Assembly: GCF_904848665.1 (NCBI RefSeq)
Contig: NZ_CAJHCQ010000005.1
Span: 1-64,000, forward strand
Reading direction: 5' to 3'
Origin: Paraburkholderia hiiakae
GTDB taxonomy: Bacteria; Pseudomonadota; Gammaproteobacteria; Burkholderiales; Burkholderiaceae
Length of the DNA: 64,000 nt
A program made the position numbers and the translations under genes. Every line of letters begins with the position of its first letter. The first letter of the stretch is position 1. Below are positions 47,238 through 56,639 of this stretch, in pieces. The notes under the pieces were generated by a model. It was not told where the DNA came from, ran no database searches, and saw only the letters and a list, made by a program, of their open reading frames with translations.

Positions 47238-47352
47238 TCATAAACCTCATGATCAACCCAACCAATTTACGTTTGTCCGGTGACGGTTGGGACGCGACAA
47301 TTCCATGCCGGAAAGGGCCATCTAGCGCCCGATGCGAAACTTCGAGAGTGAC

Positions 47353-50300
47353 ATGACCATTGCCCAGCTTACCATCGGCGAATTCGGTAGCCCCCTGATC
47401 CGTCGATTTTTGCATGAACTGGAAGCGTCGGGTTTCGAAGGCGAGGTGGATGCGAGTCACGCCACGCGCACGGTGCTGGCCACGGACAATTCGATCTACC
47501 AGCGCTATCCACAAGCGGTGGTGTTCCCGCGCCATGCGACGGACGTCGCACGCCTCGCGAGCCTGCTCGGGCGCGACGCATTTCGCGGCGTGGCGGTCGC
47601 GGCGCGCGGCGGCGGCACGGGTACGAACGGGCAGTCGCTGACCGAAGGCGTCGTGGTCGATATGTCGAGGCATATGAACCGGATCCTCGAAATCGATCCG
47701 GTTGCGCGTACGGCGCGAGTGGAGGCCGGCGTTGTGAAGGATCAGCTCAATGCCGAACTGAAGCGACACGGGCTTTTTTTTGCGCCGGAGCTTTCGACTT
47801 CGAACCGCGCGACCATCGGCGGCATGATCAGCACGGATGCGAGCGGGCAGGGCAGTTGCACCTACGGGAAAACGCGCGATCACGTGCTCGCGCTGGAAAC
47901 GGTCCTGGTCGGCGGGGAGCGTCTGTCGAGCGCGCCGGTCGCTCAGGCCGCGCTCGTCGCGCTTTGCGCACGCGACGGCAAGGTCGGCGAGGTTTTTCGC
48001 ACCGCGCGCGATATCAGCGAGCGCGAAGCCGGCCTGATACGCGAGCGCTTTCCCGCGTTGAACCGCTGCTTGACGGGTTACGACCTCGCCCATCTGCATG
48101 ACGGCGCAGGGCGCTTCGACATCAATAGCGTGCTGTGCGGCTCGGAAGGCACGCTCGGCTTCATTGTCGAGGCGACGCTCAATGTGTTGCCCGTGCCAAA
48201 GCACGCCGTGCTCGTCAATATCCGCTATGAGGGCTTCATGGATGCCTTGCGCGACGCGCGTGCGCTGATGGCCCATCGTCCGCTCTCGATCGAAACCGTG
48301 GATTCCACTGTGCTGCGGCTTGCGCGCGAGGATATCGTCTGGCAAAGCGTGGCCGAGTATTTCCCCGCTGACGATGGCGTCGAAGGCGGCGCGAGCGGCA
48401 TCAACATGGTCGAATTCAGCGGCGACGATGCGAACGAAGTGCGCGAGCGCGTGGCGGCGTTCGCCGCGCACCTGAGCGCGGACGCGAGCGTGAAGCGTCT
48501 CGGCCATACGATTGCCGATGGCGAGGCGGCGATCAATCGCGTCTATGCGATGCGCAAGCGTGCGGTGGGCCTGCTTGGCAACGCGCGCGGCGCGAGCCGC
48601 CCGCAGCCTTTCGTGGAGGACACGGCCGTACCGCCGGAAAATCTCGCCGACTACATCGCAGAGTTTCGCGCGCTGCTAGACGGTTTCGGCTTGCGTTACG
48701 GCATGTTCGGCCACGTCGATGCGGGCGTGCTCCACGTGCGCCCCGCGCTCGACATGCGCAATCCCGACGACGCCGCGCTCGTGCGCCCCATTTCGGATGC
48801 CGTGACCGCCCTGACGATGAAGTATGGCGGCCTGCTGTGGGGAGAGCATGGCAAGGGCGTGCGCTCCGAGTACGTGCCCGAGTATTTCGGGCCTTTGTAT
48901 CCGGCGCTGCAGCGGCTCAAGGCGGCATTCGATCCGCACAATCAGCTCAATCCAGGCAAGATCGCGACGCCTGCGCTCGCGAGTGCGGCGCTGTTGAAGA
49001 TCGACACGACGACACTGCGCGGCGAGTTGGACCGGCGCATCGACGAGCGCGTCTGGCAGGCCAATGCTGACGCCGTTCACTGCAACGGCAACGGCGCCTG
49101 CTACAACTTCGACCCGAACGACGCCATGTGTCCGTCGTGGAAAGCCACGCGCGAGCGCGTGCATTCGCCGAAGGGCCGGGCTTCGCTCATGCGCGAATGG
49201 TTGCGTCTGCAACAGGATGCCGGCGCGGATCTCACCGCTGTGCCGCTTGCGGCGGCGTTGCCGGTGCGCATCGTCAATAGTGTGCGCAAAAGCCAGGGCG
49301 AACAGGACTTCTCGCATGAGGTTTATGACGCCATGGCGGGTTGCCTCTCGTGCAAGTCATGCACGGGGCAGTGCCCCGTGAAGGTGAGCGTGCCCGAGTT
49401 TCGCGCGCGCTTTCTGGAGCTTTATCACACGCGCTATTTGCGTCCGCTGCGTGACCATTTGATCGGTGCGCTCGAATTCACGGTGCCGCGCGTAGCGGCG
49501 GTGCCGGGCGCGAGTCGCGTATACAACGCGCTGATGAGCGCGGGTCTCGTCAAATCGTTGCTTGCGCGCTGCGTTGGCCTGGTCGATAGCCCGTTGTTGA
49601 GTCGCGTGTCATGGCGTGCGGTGCTGCGCAAGTCGGGAGCGGAGATCGCAACGCCCAAACGGCTCTCGATGCTTGGCGAAGCCGAGCGCGAGCGCAGCGT
49701 GATCGTGGTGCAGGACGCGTTCACGCGTTACTTCGAAACGCCTGTAGCGGCCGCGTTTCTGGAACTCGCCGCGCGTCTTGGCTTTAAGGTATTCATCGCG
49801 CCTTATGCTCCGAACGGCAAGCCGCTGCACGTGCAGGGGTTTCTGCCGCAATTTCGCCGCGCCGCGCGGCGCAATGCGGCGCAACTGGCCGCGCTTGCCA
49901 GCTCGGGTGTGCCGCTCGTCGGCATCGACCCGGCCATGACGCTCGTGTACCGCCAGGAGTACCGCAAGGTGGTAGGCATCGAGGCGGCGCCAGAGGTCCT
50001 GCTGCCGCAGGAATGGCTGCTCGGCGCATTGCGCACGCGCGCGACAACGCCGCGAGCATCGGGCTCATTCCGCCTGCTCCCGCATTGCACCGAGCGCACC
50101 AACGCGAGCGCCGCCATGCTCTTGTGGAAAGACGTCTTCGCCGCAGCGGGCCTCGCGCTCGCGACGCCGGCTAGCGGATGCTGCGGCATGTCGGGCACCT
50201 ACGGCCACGAGGCGCGCAATCGCGCGACTTCGGAAGCGATCTTCGAGCAATCGTGGGCGCGGCATGTCGATGCGGCAGCTACGGCGACGCATGAGGCGGA

Positions 50301-50403
50301 AGAATTGCTCGCTACGGGTTATTCGTGCCGCTGCCAGGTGAAGCGCTTGCGCGGGCGTCAGTTACGCCACCCGGTTCAGGTGTTGCTGGACGCGCTGGGC
50401 TGA
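47353..50403 (+). CDS. ydiJ: FAD/4Fe-4S oxidoreductase, YdiJ type (D-2-hydroxyacid dehydrogenase)
   Basis: 1,016 residues. An FAD_binding_4 domain (PRHATDVARLASLLG, AARGGGTGTNGQSL, ATIGGMISTDASGQGSCTYGKTRDHV), the FAD-oxidase C-terminal domain (GMFGHVDAGVLHVRP, WGEHGKGVRSEYVPEYFG), then a ferredoxin-like region (CLSCKSCTGQCPVKV) and Cys-rich motifs (LPHCTERTNAS, SGCCGMSGTYGHE). YdiJ-type enzymes oxidise D-2-hydroxyglutarate or D-lactate and feed the electron chain. MTIAQLTIGEF is taken as the start, by similarity to the remembered E. coli protein. Control by the divergent LysR gene is likely. Confidence 0.9.
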   Translation: MTIAQLTIGEFGSPLIRRFLHELEASGFEGEVDASHATRTVLATDNSIYQRYPQAVVFPRHATDVARLASLLGRDAFRGVAVAARGGGTGTNGQSLTEGVVVDMSRHMNRILEIDPVARTARVEAGVVKDQLNAELKRHGLFFAPELSTSNRATIGGMISTDASGQGSCTYGKTRDHVLALETVLVGGERLSSAPVAQAALVALCARDGKVGEVFRTARDISEREAGLIRERFPALNRCLTGYDLAHLHDGAGRFDINSVLCGSEGTLGFIVEATLNVLPVPKHAVLVNIRYEGFMDALRDARALMAHRPLSIETVDSTVLRLAREDIVWQSVAEYFPADDGVEGGASGINMVEFSGDDANEVRERVAAFAAHLSADASVKRLGHTIADGEAAINRVYAMRKRAVGLLGNARGASRPQPFVEDTAVPPENLADYIAEFRALLDGFGLRYGMFGHVDAGVLHVRPALDMRNPDDAALVRPISDAVTALTMKYGGLLWGEHGKGVRSEYVPEYFGPLYPALQRLKAAFDPHNQLNPGKIATPALASAALLKIDTTTLRGELDRRIDERVWQANADAVHCNGNGACYNFDPNDAMCPSWKATRERVHSPKGRASLMREWLRLQQDAGADLTAVPLAAALPVRIVNSVRKSQGEQDFSHEVYDAMAGCLSCKSCTGQCPVKVSVPEFRARFLELYHTRYLRPLRDHLIGALEFTVPRVAAVPGASRVYNALMSAGLVKSLLARCVGLVDSPLLSRVSWRAVLRKSGAEIATPKRLSMLGEAERERSVIVVQDAFTRYFETPVAAAFLELAARLGFKVFIAPYAPNGKPLHVQGFLPQFRRAARRNAAQLAALASSGVPLVGIDPAMTLVYRQEYRKVVGIEAAPEVLLPQEWLLGALRTRATTPRASGSFRLLPHCTERTNASAAMLLWKDVFAAAGLALATPASGCCGMSGTYGHEARNRATSEAIFEQSWARHVDAAATATHEAEELLATGYSCRCQVKRLRGRQLRHPVQVLLDALG

Positions 50404-50503
50404 ATGAGCGGTTGCAATTGGCGCAATCCGGGTACACTCGAAGGCGAACCGCGGGGCAAGCCGGTTGTGTCGCGCCCCCGCTCCAGCCAGCTTTTTGCGC
50501 CCG

Positions 50504-50854
50504 ATGCCAAAACGAATTTTGCTTGTCGACGACAACCGCGACGTCGCAGATGCGCTCGCGGCGCTCGTCGAGTTCGAAGGTCATCAAGCCCGATGCGCCG
50601 CGGATGGACAAGAGGCCCTGCTCGTTGCCGGATCGTTCCTTCCCGAGCTCGCCTTCGTGGACTGGAAGCTTCCAGACATGAGCGGCGGCGAGCTGGTGGG
50701 CCAGCTTCGGCTCAACCCCGCTCTGTCGAATACCCGGTATGTTCTGCTATCCGGTCACATCGACCCGGACATTGCGGCCAAGGCCGCCGCAGCCGGTTTC
50801 GACAAATGTCTGACGAAACCGGTGCGGCTCGAAGACCTGTTGGCGTGCCTGTGA
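50504..50854 (+). CDS. single-domain response regulator
   Basis: 116 residues: receiver only. Acidic pair D9-D10 (ILLVDDNRDVADALAAL), phosphoacceptor D53 in AFVDWKLPDMSGGEL, Ser in LLSGH and Lys in LTKPVRLEDL. It lies about 150 bases before a hybrid histidine kinase gene on the same strand and probably works in a phosphorelay with it. No output domain. Confidence 0.9.
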   Translation: MPKRILLVDDNRDVADALAALVEFEGHQARCAADGQEALLVAGSFLPELAFVDWKLPDMSGGELVGQLRLNPALSNTRYVLLSGHIDPDIAAKAAAAGFDKCLTKPVRLEDLLACL

Positions 50855-51003
50855 CGCCGGTTGCGCGTTGTCGCTATCTTGACGGGGCGCACCGGGAGCC
50901 GGAACAATAATTGCGCACACTGTCTCGCTCGTGGCGGCCTCGAATCTCCACGAACATCGTAGTTCCGGTATCCAGCAGCGTCTCCTCGGAGCAGACTCGC
51001 GTC

Positions 51004-52740
51004 ATGAACAAGGAAGTTCTACCGCGGATCGAGCGCCCCTCGACCCGTTGGCCGGGTGAAATGGCGGAGCGCATCGCCGCATTCGACTGGAGCAATACGG
51101 CGCTCGGCCCGCGCGAAACCTGGTCGGCGAGCCTCGTTGCCGCGATCAACATGCTTCTCGCCTCGCCTTCCCCGCTCGTCATGCTATGGGGCCACGAAGG
51201 CACGATGGTCTACAACGACGCCTACGCGGTTTTCGCGGGCGGGCGGCATCCGTTCTTGCTGGGCAAGCCGGTCGAAACCGGCTGGCCAGAGGTGGCGGCG
51301 TTCAACCGGAATGTCGTCGATACGTGTCTCGCCGGTGGGACCCTGACCTTTCAGGACAAGCTGCTCGTGCTGTATCGCGAGGGTCACGCCGAAGACGTCT
51401 GGTTGGACCTGAGCTATAGCCCGGTTTTCGAGGACGACGAGCGGCCGGCGGGCGTCATCGCCATCGTGTTCGAAACGACGGCGAAGATACAGGCGGAAAG
51501 GCAGCGCAAGGTGGCTGAAGACGCGCTGCTGCAACTCACCCAGACCTTGGAGCAGCGCGTAGCCGAGGAAGTGGGCGCGCGCGTGGCGATGGAGGAGCGG
51601 CTGCGTCAGGCGCAAAAGCTCGAGGCGATCGGCAGTCTCACGGGCGGTGTGGCGCACGACTTCAACAACGTCTTGCAGGTCATCTCCGCCAATCTGCAAC
51701 TTATCGAGCTTTCGACGAAAGGCAATGAGGCGCTCGAGCGGCGCGTGGTCGCGGTCAGCAACGCGGTGTCGCGCGGCGCGAAGCTTGCCGCGCAATTGCT
51801 GGCCTTTGCGCGAAGGCAACCGCTCGCGCCGGCCGTTCTGAATCCCTTCCGGCTGGTCGAAGGCATGGCCGAGATGCTTCACCGCACGTTGCCGGAGACG
51901 ATCGAACTCGCCATCGTGCCGACGCAAGAGAGCTGGAACATCTGTGCGGACCGCAGCCAGCTGGAAAGCGCGCTGTTGAATCTGGTCATCAACTCGCGCG
52001 ACGCGATAGACGGACCCGGACGCATCGACGTGTGTCTCGCGAACATCGGCGCACAGGACGATGAAGAGGCGCGCCGTGACGGCGTGCCCGGTGGCGAATA
52101 CGTTCGCCTGCGCGTTTCGGACTCGGGCAGCGGCATGCCCGACCACGTGAAAGCGCGCGTGTTCGAACCGTTCTTCACCACGAAGGCCGAGGGCCAGGGC
52201 ACGGGACTGGGCTTGAGCATGGTGCATGGGTTCGTGGCGCAGAGTTCGGGCCACGTCTTCATTGAAAGCACGGAAGGCCAGGGCACCACAGTCAGCCTCT
52301 ATTTCCCGCGCAGCCTGGAAGCCGAATACGACGCTTACAAGCCGACCGTTGCGAGGCAGGAGCGCGGCGGCGAGACGATTCTCGTTGTCGAAGACGATGC
52401 CGAGGTTCGCATTGCCGCGATCGAAATGCTGGCGCAGCTCGGCTACAAGGTGCTCTCCGCGCAAGACGGCGAGAACGCGCTCAAGCTGATCCAGAGCGGC
52501 CAGCGTTTCGACCTGCTGTTCACCGATGTCGTGACGCCCGGTACGGTGAGAAGCAGCGAGCTGGCTCGCATTGCCAGCGGGCCGCCCTATTACGCCGAGG
52601 TCCTGTTTGCCTCTGGCTATACGCGCGACGTCATTTTCCACGACGGCAAGCTCGACGAAGGCGTTGCGCTCATTAGCAAGCCTTATCGATTCGACGAGCT
52701 TGCCGTTGCGGTGCGCAACGCGCTCAACAAGACCGCATGA
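51004..52740 (+). CDS. hybrid sensor histidine kinase (PAS, HisKA, HATPase, REC)
   Basis: 578 residues from ATG 51004; no transmembrane segment, so cytoplasmic. PAS-like domain about 40-165 (WGHEGTMVYNDAYAVFAGGRHP...VWLDLSYSPVFEDD), coiled linker, HisKA with H218 in GSLTGGVAHDFNNVLQV, ATPase with N-box LLNLVINSRDAI and G-boxes VSDSGSGMP and GLGLSMVHGF, and a C-terminal receiver with D in LLFTDVVTPG. The NtrB-like H-box groups it with PAS-hybrid kinases common in rhizobia and Burkholderia. An earlier TTG start (50911) is possible but reads poorly. Probable partner of the receiver protein just upstream. Confidence 0.9.
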   Translation: MNKEVLPRIERPSTRWPGEMAERIAAFDWSNTALGPRETWSASLVAAINMLLASPSPLVMLWGHEGTMVYNDAYAVFAGGRHPFLLGKPVETGWPEVAAFNRNVVDTCLAGGTLTFQDKLLVLYREGHAEDVWLDLSYSPVFEDDERPAGVIAIVFETTAKIQAERQRKVAEDALLQLTQTLEQRVAEEVGARVAMEERLRQAQKLEAIGSLTGGVAHDFNNVLQVISANLQLIELSTKGNEALERRVVAVSNAVSRGAKLAAQLLAFARRQPLAPAVLNPFRLVEGMAEMLHRTLPETIELAIVPTQESWNICADRSQLESALLNLVINSRDAIDGPGRIDVCLANIGAQDDEEARRDGVPGGEYVRLRVSDSGSGMPDHVKARVFEPFFTTKAEGQGTGLGLSMVHGFVAQSSGHVFIESTEGQGTTVSLYFPRSLEAEYDAYKPTVARQERGGETILVVEDDAEVRIAAIEMLAQLGYKVLSAQDGENALKLIQSGQRFDLLFTDVVTPGTVRSSELARIASGPPYYAEVLFASGYTRDVIFHDGKLDEGVALISKPYRFDELAVAVRNALNKTA

Positions 52741-52753
52741 CGTTGACGCGGCG

Positions 52754-53998
52754 TCAGGTCTTCATCCCGATCTGCGCGCGTCCGAGCGGCGTCAGGTCAT
52801 CGACCGTTGCGCGGCCAGTGAAATCGACTTCGAAATGGTCCGTCGGGAAGTCGGGCGGGCTCCGGCCTTCGAGGAAGCTCGGTAGCTGCCGCGCGAGATA
52901 CGCATCGTTCTTGGCGCAGAACGGCGCCGAAGCGATGTACATCACGTTGCTGTAGCCCTTGCCGCGATGCGCATCCTCCACGGCATGAATGACGTCGCTA
53001 TGCCAGAAGACGGTGTCGCCCGGCTGCATCAACGGAATCGACGAAAGCGCGTGGAAAAGCGGCGCGTGATACTCCGGCTTGATCGACAGTGCCCGGCCCG
53101 GCATCGCGCCGCACAGGTCGTCGTCCGCAACGTCGTCCTGTAGCGCGCGCAGCAGGATATAGACCATTGCGTTCGCAATCGGCACCAGTTGCAGCGTGCC
53201 GTCGCCGGGGCCTTGCTGCGTGAGCGCAGTCCACCCCTGAAACGTGCGGAACATCGAGCAGACAGCGGGTGACGGAATCTCTTCGACCTCGGTGCGCCAC
53301 GCCGCATCGAACGCGTCATAGTCGCGCCAGTTTCCGGAGAAGACGTGGCGGTAGACCTTGCGGAAGTTCGCTTCGATCCAGCGCTCGACTGAACCGCCGT
53401 CGCAGTGGGCGGACAGACCCAGCGACTCGGAGCCAGGTGGCCGGCGGCGCAGCCGGTCTGCATAAACCGGCACATGATTCGGGTCGAAATGCACGCGGCC
53501 TTCGCTCTCGGTGCGCCATAGCCGGTTCAGGAACACGCGCGCCTGCGTCAGCTCCGGCGACTGGCGCGCGAGCACTTGCGGCTTTGACCAGTACACGCCG
53601 TAGATCTGTGGTTTGCTCGAGGCCAGTTGGCCGAAGTATTTGTCTTCGGCGCGATGGAGCAGCTTGCGGTCGAGATCGTTTCGCTCGACATAGTCCGCAA
53701 TGTCGTTGTCCCACTGCGCGACGAGCGAGCGGTCGAATACCTTGCGGATGACACAGGCGCCGCGCGCCTTCACGAGCGCGATCTGCTCCGCGCTAACCCG
53801 ATTGCCGACGATGTCCGCGAACGCGATTTCGGGGATGACGGGCTCACCCCGGTCGCGAAGCTGGGCAATGCGATGCGCCTCTTCTTGCATGGCCGATTCG
53901 ACCTCGGCGAACACGGCCTGGTAGTTGGGCAGTCTCTCCCGCAATTCCTGCTTCGCCCGGCGGATAGCCGCCGGCAGGTCGTCGATATGCAAAGCCAT
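52754..53998 (-). CDS. DUF1479 family protein (YbiU-like putative oxygenase)
   Basis: 414 residues. Features of the family are RGACVIRKVFDRSLVAQWDNDIADYVERN, YGVYWSKPQVLARQ, LGLSAHCDGGSVERWIE (HxD-type metal ligands) and GDTVFWHSDVIHAVED with the distal His. It probably has a jelly-roll 2-oxoglutarate/Fe(II) oxygenase fold; the substrate is unknown. ATG 53998 follows GGAGACAACCCA. It is divergent from an AraC-type regulator with about 100 bases between, so it is likely controlled by it. The convergent kinase gene ends 13 bases away. Confidence 0.88.
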   Translation of the reverse strand: MALHIDDLPAAIRRAKQELRERLPNYQAVFAEVESAMQEEAHRIAQLRDRGEPVIPEIAFADIVGNRVSAEQIALVKARGACVIRKVFDRSLVAQWDNDIADYVERNDLDRKLLHRAEDKYFGQLASSKPQIYGVYWSKPQVLARQSPELTQARVFLNRLWRTESEGRVHFDPNHVPVYADRLRRRPPGSESLGLSAHCDGGSVERWIEANFRKVYRHVFSGNWRDYDAFDAAWRTEVEEIPSPAVCSMFRTFQGWTALTQQGPGDGTLQLVPIANAMVYILLRALQDDVADDDLCGAMPGRALSIKPEYHAPLFHALSSIPLMQPGDTVFWHSDVIHAVEDAHRGKGYSNVMYIASAPFCAKNDAYLARQLPSFLEGRSPPDFPTDHFEVDFTGRATVDDLTPLGRAQIGMKT

Positions 53999-54097
53999 TG
54001 GGTTGTCTCCGCCGTGGTGATTTCGAATGATGGGAGCGTACGCCGGTGCAGCCTTGGCCAGTGATACTATCGAGTCATTCTTTTTGTAGTTTCGGCC

Positions 54098-55060
54098 ATG
54101 AAAGCAGCGTACGAGCACGTCGACTTCGGCAGCAGCTGTTCGGTGCGGGTTTACCACCGGCGCTTGCCGCGCATTCCGTTCGAATGGCATCACCACCCGG
54201 AATACGAACTCACGCTGACGATGAACAGCCAGGGGAGGCGTTACATAGGCGACTCGGTCACCGTTTATGGCGCCGACGATCTCGTCCTCGTCCCGCCGGA
54301 CATGCCGCACACCTGGTCGTCCAATCGCTCCATCAACCCGGCGGAATCGCAGGTGGCCATCGTCATCTGGTTCGAAGGCAACTGGGTGCAGCGCCTCGCC
54401 GACGTTTGCCCGGAATACGCGAACCTGCGCAACCTGTTGCGCCGCGCGGCCTGCGGACTGGTTTTCGAAGAAGGCGCCGGAGCGCATATGCGCGGTTATC
54501 TGGGCCGTCTATTGTCGGCGGCCCCGCGTGAGCGTCTGGCTGCCGTGCTGGATATCCTGGTCTGGTTGACCGATCTGCCTGCCACCCAGCTGGCGACGCC
54601 GAGTGCGTTCGAGGGGCGCGTTGGCGCATCGTCAGGCTATGAGCCTGAGCAGTTGAACCGGATTCTCGCGCTGATCGAAACGCAGTTCTCGCAACCCTTG
54701 CGGCTTTCGACGCTCGCCAAGGCCGCGGGTCTCTCTGAACGCACGCTGACGAGACACTTCGTGCAGCACACGGGCGAAAGCGTGGGGCAGTACATCGCGC
54801 GGGTTCGAATCGGCCATGCCTGCCGGATGTTGACCGACACGCAGATGCCCATTTCAGTTATCGCCACCCGGTCAGGCTTCCCCAACGCCGCGAACTTCAA
54901 CCGGCAGTTCAAAGCCACAAAAGCGTTGACGCCAGTGGCGTACCGGCAGCAATTCACGCTCGCGAAGCGCGCCGAGGATCATGCGGCGCCGCCCCTTACC
55001 GAGCGCTCGCCTTCGCTCGAGCTTGCGCGGCGAACGGCGAGCGGCCCGCGGGCCTCGTGA
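54098..55060 (+). CDS. AraC-family transcriptional regulator
   Basis: 320 residues. N-terminal cupin-type ligand domain (PRIPFEWHHHPEYELTLTMNSQGRRYIGDSVTVYGADDLVLVPPDMPHTW) and C-terminal double HTH (LRLSTLAKAAGLSERTLTRHFVQHTGESVGQYIARVRIGHACRMLTDTQMPISVIATRSGFPNAANFNRQFK). Divergent from the DUF1479 gene, its most likely target. The Liv transporter operon lies downstream on the same strand. Confidence 0.92.
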   Translation: MKAAYEHVDFGSSCSVRVYHRRLPRIPFEWHHHPEYELTLTMNSQGRRYIGDSVTVYGADDLVLVPPDMPHTWSSNRSINPAESQVAIVIWFEGNWVQRLADVCPEYANLRNLLRRAACGLVFEEGAGAHMRGYLGRLLSAAPRERLAAVLDILVWLTDLPATQLATPSAFEGRVGASSGYEPEQLNRILALIETQFSQPLRLSTLAKAAGLSERTLTRHFVQHTGESVGQYIARVRIGHACRMLTDTQMPISVIATRSGFPNAANFNRQFKATKALTPVAYRQQFTLAKRAEDHAAPPLTERSPSLELARRTASGPRAS

Positions 55061-55354
55061 CGAAGCCGTGAGCGTCGCGCGTCTGATTCTGTTCAAATTC
55101 GGCCTCGCGCTGCGCTCGCGAGGTTTCTATTATCAAAGCGGCTGAACGCGAGGTTCAGTCATCGTGAATGGACCCAGGCGAGGACCCAAGCGAACCGTAA
55201 GCAAGTCGCTACGACTGCGATGCCTCGCCGCCTCAGCGATTTCCCTGGAGTGCTGTCATTCGCGCCGGGAATGTGTTGATATAGCGAAAAAATCGCACGG
55301 TCGGACAGAAAATTTTACGCACGATAAGAAATGCCCAAACAAAGGAGACAGTCC

Positions 55355-56599
55355 ATGAGGATGTTGCGCTCGTTGCTGGTTGGTGCGGTTGTATCGTCAG
55401 CGTTGGTAGCAGGGGCCGCGCAAGCGGACACGGTCAAGATTGCCTTCATCGATCCGCTGTCCGGCTTGATGGCGTCTCTCGGAACGAATCAGCTGCACAG
55501 CTGGCAATACACGGCCGATTTCGCCAATGAGCATAACTGGGCCAACGGCACGAAGTTCGAGGTCGTGGGATTCGACAACAAGCTTTCGCCGCAGGAAAGC
55601 CTGACCGTGCTGCAGCAGGCCGCCGACCAGGGCATCCGCTATATCGTGCAGGGTAATGGCTCGTCGGTCGGCCTCGCGCTGGAGGATGCGGTCGCCAAGT
55701 ACAACTCGCGCAATCCGGGCAAGGAAATCGTCTACCTGAACTACGCCGCGGTGGACCCGGCCATGACCAACGCCCGGTGCGACTACTGGCACTTCCGCTT
55801 CGACGCGAACGCGGACATGAAGATGGATGCGCTCACCACGTTCCTTGCCCGCGACAAGGACATCAAGAAGGTCTACCTCATCAATCAGGACTACTCGTTT
55901 GGTCACGACGTCTCGCGCGTGGCGCGCGAGGACCTGAAGAGCAAGCGTCCGGATATCGTGATCGTCGGCGACGATTTTCATCCGCTCGCGCGCGTGAAGG
56001 ACTTCTCGCCTTACGCCACCAAGATCAAGGCATCCGGCGCCGATACGGTGATCACGGGCAACTGGGGCAGCGACCTCGCGCTGCTCGTCAAGGCCAGCAA
56101 GGACGCGGGCGTGACGTCCAACTTCTATACCTACTACGCAGGCACGACCGGCGTGCCGACGGCCATGGGCGCGTCCGGCGCCGACCACGTGAAATACGTG
56201 GGCGTGTTCGGCCCGAACTCGGCGAACAACCCGCCGGTGGTCGGCCAGATCATCGAGGGTTTCAAGAAGAAGTACAACGACGACTACTACCTGCCGACCG
56301 CCTATGCCGCCATCGCAATGTTGAGCCGCGCGATGAACGCAACGAAGTCGACCGATCCTGTCAAGGTGGCCAAGGCCATGGAGGGCATGACGGTCGACAG
56401 CATGAACGGTCCGGTGACGATGCGCGCCGCCGATCACCAGGCGCAGCAGTCGCTCGTGATCGCGACATGGATCAAGGCGGACGGCAAAACGGTAAAGTAC
56501 GACCAGGAGAACACCGGCTATGGCTGGCGCACCGACGTCCAGCTTGGGCCGACCGCGGCAACGCAACCGACCACTTGCCAGATGAAGCGCCCGGGCTGA
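55355..56599 (+). CDS. branched-chain amino acid-type ABC transporter, substrate-binding protein
   Basis: 414 residues with signal peptide (MRMLRSLLVGAVVSSALVAGAAQA, cleavage near residue 25). Periplasmic-binding-protein type I fold: VKIAFIDPLSGLMASLGTNQLHSWQYTADF, KVYLINQDYSFGHDVSR, GADTVITGNWGSDLALLVKA. AAAGGAGA precedes the ATG at 55355. Subfamily features point to amino acids or amides, but the ligand cannot be set from sequence. First of five co-directional transporter genes. Confidence 0.92.
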   Translation: MRMLRSLLVGAVVSSALVAGAAQADTVKIAFIDPLSGLMASLGTNQLHSWQYTADFANEHNWANGTKFEVVGFDNKLSPQESLTVLQQAADQGIRYIVQGNGSSVGLALEDAVAKYNSRNPGKEIVYLNYAAVDPAMTNARCDYWHFRFDANADMKMDALTTFLARDKDIKKVYLINQDYSFGHDVSRVAREDLKSKRPDIVIVGDDFHPLARVKDFSPYATKIKASGADTVITGNWGSDLALLVKASKDAGVTSNFYTYYAGTTGVPTAMGASGADHVKYVGVFGPNSANNPPVVGQIIEGFKKKYNDDYYLPTAYAAIAMLSRAMNATKSTDPVKVAKAMEGMTVDSMNGPVTMRAADHQAQQSLVIATWIKADGKTVKYDQENTGYGWRTDVQLGPTAATQPTTCQMKRPG

Positions 56600-56639
56600 A
56601 CGTGCTCCCGCTACGACACTTCACAAGGATCATCGGGCA

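Noticed and set aside
46159..48507. 782-codon minus-strand frame across the LysR and YdiJ genes
   Set aside because: It covers the LysR gene in another frame and is antisense to YdiJ; no domain recognised.
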